DNA from: Desulfovibrio sp. ZJ209
GTDB lineage: Bacteria > Desulfobacterota > Desulfovibrionia > Desulfovibrionales > Desulfovibrionaceae
NCBI RefSeq assembly: GCF_011039135.1
Contig: NZ_JAAKEJ010000004.1
Coordinates: forward strand, 173,254 to 237,253
DNA length: 64,000 nucleotides
Direction of reading: 5' to 3'
Positions within the stretch are counted from its first letter, which is position 1; the number at the start of each line of letters is the position of its first letter. Both the position numbers and the translations under genes were made by a program. The notes under the pieces were generated by a model. It was given only the letters and a program-made list of their open reading frames with translations, did not search any database and had not been told where the DNA came from. Of the stretch, positions 57,866 to 64,000 are shown in pieces.

Positions 57866-58900
57866 ATGCCTCCCGTTACGACCACAGGCGACATTTCCTA
57901 CCGCACCGCGGGCTACATCGCCAAAAAGCTCCTGGAGCGCGCACAGCCGCTGCTGATCGTCTCCCAGTTCGGGCAGTCCAAGCCGCTGCCCAAGAACGCG
58001 AGCAAGACCATCAAGTTTCGCCGCTACGAGCATCTTTCGGCGCAGCCCAAGGCGCTCATCGAAGGTGTCACGCCGCAAGCGTCCAAGCCCACCTTCCAGG
58101 ACTACCAGGCGCAAATCCAGCAGTACGGCGACTATGTGGAACTGACCGATGTGCTCACCGACACCCACGAAGACCCGCTCATCCCGGAGTTCTCAGACAT
58201 TCTCGGCGAGCAGGCGGCCGAGATGATCGAGCGCGTCACCATCGGCGCGCTCATGGGTGGCACGAATGTCTACTTCTCCGGCGAAACGGGTGGCACCCTC
58301 GCAACGTCGCGCGCGGGCGTCAACAAGCCGCTCACCCTGTCGCTTCAGCGCCGGGTTGTGCGTGGCCTCAAGCGGCAACTCGCGCAGCAGATCACGGCCG
58401 TTGTGAGCCCGTCCCCCAACTTCGCAACCTTCGCCATCCCGGCCTCCTATGTCGCCGTGTGCCACACCGACCTCGAGGCCGACATCCGCGAAATGCCGGG
58501 ATTCGTACCCACCGAGAAGTATGGCAGCCGCGTTGCCATGCGCGGTGAGATCGGATCCGTGGAGGGCGTCCGCTACTGCACCACGACGCTCATGGAGCCC
58601 TTCCTCGATGCCGGGGCCGCGCCCGCCGCTGGCGAATCCGTGGAGAGCAATGAGGGGGCCTGCGCCGATGTGTACCCCATCTTTTTCCTCGGGAAAAACG
58701 CCTTCGGCAACATCCCCTTCGCCCGCGCGGCAAAGAACGGGCAGTCGCCCATCATGCCCATGGTGCTCAACCCCAATGTCCCGCGTGGCGGTGACCCGCT
58801 CGGGCAGCGCGGCTCCATCGGCTGGAAGGCGTCCCACACCGCCCTTATCCTCTATGACTTTTGGATCGCGCGGGCGGAAGTCGCCGCGACCAAGCTGTAA
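57866..58900 (+). CDS. Major capsid protein, N4-gp56 family
   Basis: This 344-residue protein has the family hallmarks KKLLERAQPLLIVSQFGQSKPLPKNASKTIKFRRYEHL (about residues 17-54), LIEGVTPQASKPTFQDYQAQIQQYGDYVELTDVLTDTHEDP, and a GTNVYFSGE loop (about 135). The rest contains the HK97-like core typical of this group, with an ERVTIGALMGG helix. It forms the icosahedral head. The capsid type is frequent in podoviruses and in many unclassified gut prophages. Confidence 0.92.
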   Translation: MPPVTTTGDISYRTAGYIAKKLLERAQPLLIVSQFGQSKPLPKNASKTIKFRRYEHLSAQPKALIEGVTPQASKPTFQDYQAQIQQYGDYVELTDVLTDTHEDPLIPEFSDILGEQAAEMIERVTIGALMGGTNVYFSGETGGTLATSRAGVNKPLTLSLQRRVVRGLKRQLAQQITAVVSPSPNFATFAIPASYVAVCHTDLEADIREMPGFVPTEKYGSRVAMRGEIGSVEGVRYCTTTLMEPFLDAGAAPAAGESVESNEGACADVYPIFFLGKNAFGNIPFARAAKNGQSPIMPMVLNPNVPRGGDPLGQRGSIGWKASHTALILYDFWIARAEVAATKL

Positions 58901-58912
58901 AAGGAGGTTTCA

Positions 58913-59485
58913 ATGCCCGCACCACAGAAGACGAGCGCGCAGCCCGAGCAGGGCGCGCCCACGAATGAGCAGACAGCCAGCGTGGAAGCCAAATACAAGG
59001 CTGAACTGGAAGAGCTCAAGGCCCACAATGCGCGCCTGCTCAGGGAGGCCGAGGAAGCCAAGGCACAAGCCCAGCAGGCCGAAAAGCAAGCCGAGGAGGC
59101 GCGGGATGAAGCCGAAGCCTCCAAGGCTCGTCTGGCCGAGATGGACGCCAAGGCGGACGCCGAAGCGGCCCGGCAGGAAGCCCTCATTGCCCGGCAGCTC
59201 AATGAGCAGCGCCGCGTGCGGATCAGCATCCCCTCCGGGCGCGACCCGTCCGAGCGGGCGCCCGTGCCCGTTGCCGTGAACGGGCGCGAGTTCCTGATCG
59301 TCCGGGACAAGGAGGTGGACGTTCCCCAAGCCGTGCTCAATGTCCTCGACCTCGCCAAAGAGCGACAAGCGGATATTCAGGAGGTCAACGGCCAGGCGCA
59401 GGTCACCTTCCGGGAGGCCAACCGCTTCTCCTACAAGGTCATAGGCTACGTTGACCCCAATACCGGGCAGCTTGTGGGGCAGTAG
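58913..59485 (+). CDS. Coiled-coil structural-region protein
   Basis: This 190-residue protein has a heptad region rich in Ala, Glu and Lys (about residues 22-95) and a small beta-rich C-terminal domain that starts RRVRISIPSGRDPSERAPVPVAVNGREFLIVRDKEVDVPQAVLNVL. AAAGGAGG precedes the ATG. It lies directly after the capsid gene. A head-decoration or scaffold-like protein is possible; no family is recognised. Confidence 0.62.
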   Translation: MPAPQKTSAQPEQGAPTNEQTASVEAKYKAELEELKAHNARLLREAEEAKAQAQQAEKQAEEARDEAEASKARLAEMDAKADAEAARQEALIARQLNEQRRVRISIPSGRDPSERAPVPVAVNGREFLIVRDKEVDVPQAVLNVLDLAKERQADIQEVNGQAQVTFREANRFSYKVIGYVDPNTGQLVGQ

Positions 59486-59487
59486 CC

Positions 59488-60195
59488 ATGCAGGCGGGCG
59501 TCATTCTTCGGCTGGTTTCCGGCGCGCTGCAAGACCTTGAACCGGGGCTTGAATCGCGCTGGCCGTGGGAGAGCCAGGGGGGCCGCATTGGTCTTCTGGA
59601 CTTTCTCAACGCCGCCAAGCGGGAAATCGTGTTGCAGCGTCCCGACCTCACGGCGGTTACTGGCCCGGTGCAGCTTGAACCGGGAATGAGGCAAAGGCTG
59701 CCCTCGCGGCGCTACCATAACGCCGAGAAGGACGCCACGATGCTTATCGACCTCACCCGCAACATGGGGGTGGACGGGGAGCATCCCGGCCCCGCAATCG
59801 TGTCTGCGCAGATGGACATCCTGCTTGCGTGGGCACTCCCGGACGTGACGGGCTGCGTGGTTGAGAACTACGCCTACGACCGAACCGTGAACCGCGACGT
59901 GTACTACGTCTATCCCGCCGTAACCCCATGCTGCGATGTATGGGTGGAGGCAACGTACAGCACGGCGCCGGAGGTGATCACCTGTTTCACCCAAGACATC
60001 GGGCTCCCGGACGAATACGCCGCCGCCCTACAGCATCATATGCTCGCGGGCGTCCTTTCCGGGGATAACGAGTCCAGCAATGCGAGCAAGGCCGCGTACC
60101 ATCAGCAGATGTTCGCGTCTCTGCTCGACATAAAAACCAGTGTGGATGTCTCGTGGCCCAAGGCAAAAAGCTCCATGGTAGGGGGCGCATCGTGA
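59488..60195 (+). CDS. Head-tail adaptor-like protein
   Basis: The protein has 235 residues. Its N-terminal helices (GVILRLVSGALQDLEPGLESRWPWESQGGRIGLLDFLNAAKREIVLQRPDLTA) and following beta-rich part resemble adaptor proteins that sit below the portal in short-tailed phages. The stop overlaps the next start (GTGA). Position right after the capsid block supports a connector role, but exact homology needs a search. Confidence 0.62.
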   Translation: MQAGVILRLVSGALQDLEPGLESRWPWESQGGRIGLLDFLNAAKREIVLQRPDLTAVTGPVQLEPGMRQRLPSRRYHNAEKDATMLIDLTRNMGVDGEHPGPAIVSAQMDILLAWALPDVTGCVVENYAYDRTVNRDVYYVYPAVTPCCDVWVEATYSTAPEVITCFTQDIGLPDEYAAALQHHMLAGVLSGDNESSNASKAAYHQQMFASLLDIKTSVDVSWPKAKSSMVGGAS

Positions 60196-60770
60196 GCTCA
60201 CGAATGACAGACCTGAATGTGCTTGTCCCGCGTGTTTTGCCGCAAGTGCTCCCCTGCCCGCGAAGCATGGCTATGGACGCCCTGCAAATGGTGGCCGTGG
60301 ACTTCTTCAAGGAAACGGGGGCGTGGCGCGCAACCTTCCAAGAAAGCGTATGCGCCTGCGAAACGGTTATCGCTTTCGCTCTTCCCCGTGATGCCTTGGT
60401 GGCGCAGGTTCTGGCCCTGTACCTGGACGAGAGCAAGGTTGACGGCTCCCGGTTCCAGGCAACCACAAGGGAAATCACGCTCAAGGATGCCCCGCAGCAT
60501 GGGGCGTTCGCGCTCGTGGAAGCATCGTTGCGGCCAGTACGGCGCGCAACGGCGCTCCCCGAGGAGCTCATGGAGGAATGGGGCGACATCCTTTCCTTCG
60601 GCGCGCTTGCCAAGCTCAAGAGCATGAGCGGGAAAAACATCGACTGGAGCGACCCCAACGGCGCGGCGACCTTCTACCAGCTCTACATGGAGGGGGTGGG
60701 CAAAGCCAAGGAAAGGCAGCTCCGGCGTCGCTTCGGGAGCGGAGTTCTGTACGTCAACATGGGGGAGTAG
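60192..60770 (+). CDS. Head-tail connector or short-tail protein, unknown family
   Basis: The GTG at 60192 overlaps the previous stop. The 192-residue protein is mixed alpha/beta (PCPRSMAMDALQMVAVDFFKETGAWRATFQESVCACETVIAFALPRDALVAQVLALYLDESKV) and ends in a basic helix (GVGKAKERQLRRRFGS). In this kind of phage the gene after the adaptor often encodes a nozzle or connector component. No firm motif. Confidence 0.6.
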   Translation: MSSRMTDLNVLVPRVLPQVLPCPRSMAMDALQMVAVDFFKETGAWRATFQESVCACETVIAFALPRDALVAQVLALYLDESKVDGSRFQATTREITLKDAPQHGAFALVEASLRPVRRATALPEELMEEWGDILSFGALAKLKSMSGKNIDWSDPNGAATFYQLYMEGVGKAKERQLRRRFGSGVLYVNMGE

Positions 60771-60779
60771 GAGGATACC

Positions 60780-62486
60780 ATGGAGAAACTTCCCATGGTC
60801 ACGGTAACCGCGCGGATCATGGATCAGCGCGGGCAGCCTGTTCCAAAGGCGCGGATCACCATGCGCCTGACCACCGTGGAGAGGTACTGCGGCATCGTCG
60901 TCCCGCGCACGGTGGAGGCCATGACCGACAAGGACGGGCTCGCCAAGCTGCGCGTCTGGCCCAATGCCCGCGGTACGGAGGGCAGTGAATACCTCGTGAC
61001 CATCAGCTTTGCGGACGCCTGCCAAAGCCGGTGCCTAAACCACCCCTCGGCGAACCTGCCGCCCCTCCAGAGCCAGCGTTTCCGCGTCGTGGTACCAGAC
61101 GCGGATTGCAACCTTTGGGACATCGCCGAGCTCCCGCCCTATGAGGTGCGGGGCTCCGGCCAGGTCATCACGGAAGAGGTGGCCGCCTTCGCCTCGCAGG
61201 CATCCAATGCCGCCGACCGTGCGGAGAATGCCATGGAATCCGCTGGCAGTATCCGCGCGTCGCTGGAAGGGCTCGCGGGCAAAGCCGAAGTTGCCAAGAA
61301 GGCAGCCCAGGCCGCGGCCAAGGAGTCCGGGGTGCACGAGCGTCACGCAAGGGAGCTCGTGGCCGAGTTCGACGATAAGGTGTGCCATTTCCAGAACACC
61401 GTCATCCAGCAAACGGAAAAGACGGCTCACCGCATGGTGCATGAAGGGCGCACCTGCATCACGCAGGAGACTTCGACCTCGCTTGCGGCGATTGAGAAGC
61501 GGACGGGGCACTCCCTTTCCGACATCAGCAGGGCCGCGAGCGACGCCCAGCATACGGCGACGGAGACCATCAAGACGGCGAAGAATATCGCCCTGGAAGA
61601 GATAAAGGGTGCGAAGGAAAACGCGCTCTCCGAGGTGAAGGAAGAGGTTGCCCTCGCAAATGAGGACTTCGACGCCATCTTGGAGCGGGCCGTCAGCGCC
61701 GCCAAGCGCGCGGGATGCTCCGCCGCCTCGGCCGCCAATTCCAAGACCGACGCTTGCGCTTGCGCCGAAAGGGCGGAACGGGCCGCGCTGAGCCTTGAGA
61801 GGGCCAACGGGGATGCCATGGCCGCGGCGGAGCGCGCAACCTCTGCGGCGGAGTGTGCCAAGGCGGACGCGCAGCTGGCGGAAACCGCGGCCAATACCTC
61901 CTCGCAGCAGGCGGAGAACGCCAAGGCCGCGGCGGATGTGGCAACGCGGCAGGCTGCGCTCGCCAAGGCAAGTGCGGATGCCGCGGCCCTCAGCGCTGAA
62001 ACCGCGCGTGGTGCAGCCGTGAGCGCCCAGGAGAACCGTGAGCACGTCGATGAAGTCGTCCGCGACCTCGACCAGGCCATCCTGGACGCCGCTGCGGGCA
62101 TCGTCACCGACGAAATCGTGGATGCGGCCACGGCCAAGGCAACGGAGGATGCCAACGCAGCAGCAAAAGCCGCCCAGGATGCCGCGGCGGAAGCGGCCGC
62201 GTCGGTGGATACCTCGCTTGCGTCCCAGGCGCTCGCAGCGGAATCCGCCGCTGAAGCTGCCGATGCGGCCGCAAGGGCCGGGGAGTATGCGTCCAAGCTG
62301 AAGGACAAATACGACGCCGAGGTGACGGTGGCGCTTATGGCAAAGCAGATCATAGACCTGTCCGACAGGCTGACGGCAAGCCAGCTCGCGGGCCTTGAGG
62401 CGTGCACCGCCCTTGGAGAACTCAAGATTGAGGTTGCCGCGCTTTCTGACCGGGTGACGGGCATGGAGCTCGCGGCCGTGAATTGA
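60780..62486 (+). CDS. Long Ala-rich coiled-coil tail-fibre-type protein
   Basis: The 568 residues begin with a beta-sandwich domain (about 1-110) that contains VTARIMDQRGQPVPKARITMRL...DKDGLAKLRVWPNARGTEGSEYLV, a carboxypeptidase-regulatory/Ig-like fold often found at the base of fibres. From about residue 140 to 500 the chain is almost uninterrupted helix with Ala in heptads (many AADxAxxA and AAAxAxxAA units), which should form a long trimeric rod. Nine Cys in the rod or base are unusual. The product ends with a small Leu-zipper. It probably reaches from the virion to the next fibre. Confidence 0.72.
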   Translation: MEKLPMVTVTARIMDQRGQPVPKARITMRLTTVERYCGIVVPRTVEAMTDKDGLAKLRVWPNARGTEGSEYLVTISFADACQSRCLNHPSANLPPLQSQRFRVVVPDADCNLWDIAELPPYEVRGSGQVITEEVAAFASQASNAADRAENAMESAGSIRASLEGLAGKAEVAKKAAQAAAKESGVHERHARELVAEFDDKVCHFQNTVIQQTEKTAHRMVHEGRTCITQETSTSLAAIEKRTGHSLSDISRAASDAQHTATETIKTAKNIALEEIKGAKENALSEVKEEVALANEDFDAILERAVSAAKRAGCSAASAANSKTDACACAERAERAALSLERANGDAMAAAERATSAAECAKADAQLAETAANTSSQQAENAKAAADVATRQAALAKASADAAALSAETARGAAVSAQENREHVDEVVRDLDQAILDAAAGIVTDEIVDAATAKATEDANAAAKAAQDAAAEAAASVDTSLASQALAAESAAEAADAAARAGEYASKLKDKYDAEVTVALMAKQIIDLSDRLTASQLAGLEACTALGELKIEVAALSDRVTGMELAAVN

Positions 62487-62528
62487 CCATGCCCGGCAGG
62501 CTATTCCCCCGTCTGCACGGCATGGCCT

Positions 62529-62554
62529 CCGGGCGGGGGCCAGAACCCGCCCGG
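62529..62554. other. Perfect hairpin between the two fibre genes
   Basis: CCGGGCGGG (62529-62537) pairs with CCCGCCCGG (62546-62554) with an 8-base loop. No U-run follows, so it is not a complete intrinsic terminator. It may slow transcription or protect the mRNA end. Confidence 0.6.
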
Positions 62555-62579
62555 TATCAAACCATATAAGGAAACAACC

Positions 62580-64000
62580 ATGAGCCAGAATATCCCTGAC
62601 GAAAGCCAGACCCCCACGGAACAGCCCACCAGTGCGGCCCTTCTGGGGAAGATGTCCGAAGCCATTGAGGTCCTGCTTGCGGCGCAGGAGAAACTGGTGA
62701 AGGTGGCCGCGGATGTTGCCAAGCACACGACCGACCCCAACGCCCACGGCGCCGCGACCCTCGCCAACATACTCAAGGCCATGCCGAAGCCAGTCCTTGA
62801 AGATGGCATGTTCAGCTTCAAGGATGCGGACGGCAACGACCTCATTTCCCCGGTGAACCTTAAGGGGGACACCGGGGAAAAGGGAGAAAAGGGAGACGAC
62901 GGCGCCAAGGGCGACAAGGGGGATATGCCCGACCACCAGTGGAACGGCACGTCACTTCAGATTCAGAAGCCCGACGGCTCCTGGGGCGAAGAGCAGAATC
63001 TTCAGGGGCCCAAGGGCGAAAACGGCTCCGACGGCATTGATGGTGCGCCGGGGCTGGCGCCGGAGCACCAGTGGGAAGGCACGTCACTCAAATTCAAGAA
63101 TCCTGACGGTACTTGGGGTGAGGAGCATGACCTTCAGGGCGTGAAGGGCGACATGCCGGATCATGAGTGGGAAGGCACGTCACTCAAGGTTCAAAAGCCC
63201 GACGGCTCTTGGGGTGAACCACAGGATCTCAAGGGCGAGAAGGGCGACCCAGGCTCCAGCCTCGGTTTCAATACCTTCACCCGATGCACATGCCCTGCTG
63301 CCAGCTCCACGAAGATGATCAATGTCGAGGGGTTGACGCTGGTTCCGGGTGCCACCCTGCATGTGGCCTTTGATGAGGTCAACACGGCGGAGGAAATCTC
63401 CCTCGCGCTGAACGGCGGGGAATCCAAGCCCATTCTCTATCAGGGGCTGTCGCCGGAAGTGGGGATGCTCGCCAAGAACCAGATCTATTCCCTCATGTAT
63501 GACGGGGATGTCTGGCAAATCATTGCGGGCATGTCCCCTGACCGCATCGGGCAAACCAAGTGGTTTGAGGACACGCGAGAGCGCCCCGGGTATGTCCCGT
63601 ACAACGGCACCGCCATTTACAACTTCTCGGCCCTATGGCCGCAGATGGCCGCATACCTCGCAACCCCATACGGGCAGGAGCGTCAGTTCGAGAGCTTTTC
63701 CGAGCGAGAAGCGGCCCATGTGGCCGTCTGGCACACCCTGGCCTCCGGCGCCACCGTCGGCTGGAACGGTCTCGGCGGCGTTTCCAAGTATTTCTATGAC
63801 CCCGATAACGACATCCTGTACATGCCCGATTTCCGGGGCATGATCCCCACCATGGCCGGGGACGGCGTGGTCGCTCCCAGCATGGGAGAGAGCATGGGGG
63901 ACGGGATTCGGAACATAATCGCCGGTGCCTGGTCGTCCAAGATATGGCGACGGAGCGTTAATCTTTACGGTGCCTTTTACGACCCCGACAACTCCGATGA
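62580..64000 (+). CDS. Tail fibre with collagen-like and PDGSWG repeats (runs off the window)
   Basis: At least 473 residues are encoded. A helical start (about 1-85) leads to a collagen-like Gly-X-Y stretch (GDTGEKGEKGDDGAKGDKGD, about 97-116). Three repeats of the type W.GTSL....PDGSWGEE..LQG follow (about 120-215), separated by further Gly-X-Y bits. A beta-rich domain and a receptor-side region with WPQMAAYLATPYGQ and YFYDPDNDILYMPDFRGM end the visible part. The final visible GDGIRNIIAGAW is a pattern often seen just before a C-terminal receptor-binding domain. The gene continues beyond 64000. AAGGAAACAACC precedes the ATG at 62580. Confidence 0.82.
   Translation, partial: MSQNIPDESQTPTEQPTSAALLGKMSEAIEVLLAAQEKLVKVAADVAKHTTDPNAHGAATLANILKAMPKPVLEDGMFSFKDADGNDLISPVNLKGDTGEKGEKGDDGAKGDKGDMPDHQWNGTSLQIQKPDGSWGEEQNLQGPKGENGSDGIDGAPGLAPEHQWEGTSLKFKNPDGTWGEEHDLQGVKGDMPDHEWEGTSLKVQKPDGSWGEPQDLKGEKGDPGSSLGFNTFTRCTCPAASSTKMINVEGLTLVPGATLHVAFDEVNTAEEISLALNGGESKPILYQGLSPEVGMLAKNQIYSLMYDGDVWQIIAGMSPDRIGQTKWFEDTRERPGYVPYNGTAIYNFSALWPQMAAYLATPYGQERQFESFSEREAAHVAVWHTLASGATVGWNGLGGVSKYFYDPDNDILYMPDFRGMIPTMAGDGVVAPSMGESMGDGIRNIIAGAWSSKIWRRSVNLYGAFYDPDNSD

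Larger units (their letters stand above)
31738..64000. mobile_element. Temperate, probably short-tailed prophage (right end outside window)
   Basis: Everything right of tRNA-Arg is phage-like. It has an integrase next to the tRNA, a leftward early operon, a repressor/Cro switch with matching operators, replication and recombination genes, terminase, lysis genes, portal, scaffold, capsid and fibres. Between capsid (57866) and the first fibre (60780) there are only three small genes, with no tube, sheath or tape measure, which fits a podovirus. attR should be a copy of the tRNA-Arg 3' end beyond position 64000. Confidence 0.93.

Overview
The window joins two very different pieces of DNA. Positions 1 to about 31.7 kb are high-GC chromosome of an anaerobic, hydrogen-metabolising deltaproteobacterium, most likely Desulfovibrionaceae. 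The reasons are an NfnAB pair, the [FeFe]-hydrogenase maturase HydG, an mreBCD-mrdA-rodA cluster and a Lap-like adhesin-export locus of the kind known from Desulfovibrio vulgaris. From the 3' end of a tRNA-Arg gene (31661-31737) to the right edge, the window is a temperate phage genome. The phage runs off the window inside a tail-fibre gene, so its right attachment site is not seen.

Chromosome, left to right: a partial GAF-domain gene; nfnA-nfnB; a dispersed intergenic repeat (copy A); a PHP phosphatase and a double-ATPase ABC protein; hydG; the cell-elongation cluster mreB-mreC-mreD-mrdA-rodA followed by a bactofilin; and a leftward five-gene operon. That operon holds a LapG-type protease, a membrane sensor with a degenerate HD-GYP domain, a DegT aminotransferase, alanine racemase and a sulfotransferase. 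Divergent from it are the outer-membrane, ABC and membrane-fusion components of a type I secretion system. The protease, sensor and exporter together look like a Lap/Dvh system that would secrete, retain and release a giant surface adhesin under c-di-GMP control. The adhesin gene is not in the window. A PilZ-domain gene, a second copy of the intergenic repeat, the metNIQ methionine importer and three small membrane-stress-type genes (YqjD/YqjE-like) complete the host part.

Prophage: the integrase lies next to tRNA-Arg at the end of a leftward early operon. This operon encodes an excisionase-like protein, a Dam-type methyltransferase, an Ea22-like protein, a Gp37/Gp68 (DUF5131) protein, a PAPS-reductase-like PP-loop protein, small Cys-rich proteins, a RecT annealing protein with a PD-(D/E)XK nuclease, and four tRNA genes (Gln, Met, Ala, Pro). 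The control region (about 42.9-44.3 kb) contains a leftward and a rightward promoter. Each has a TAGCAG-N5-CTGCTA operator filling its 17-bp spacer. Between them lie the repressor and, coupled to it, an AT-rich gene for a probably exported protein, a lysogenic-conversion candidate.

The rightward operon has Cro- and CII-like regulators, a cytosine methyltransferase fused to an ASCH-like domain, an O-like replication gene carrying iterons and an AT-rich stretch (probable origin), RusA and terminase. A lysis cassette, portal, scaffold, an N4-gp56-type capsid protein, adaptor-like proteins and fibres follow. No tail tube or tape-measure gene lies between capsid and fibres, so a short-tailed (podovirus-like) temperate phage is the best reading.
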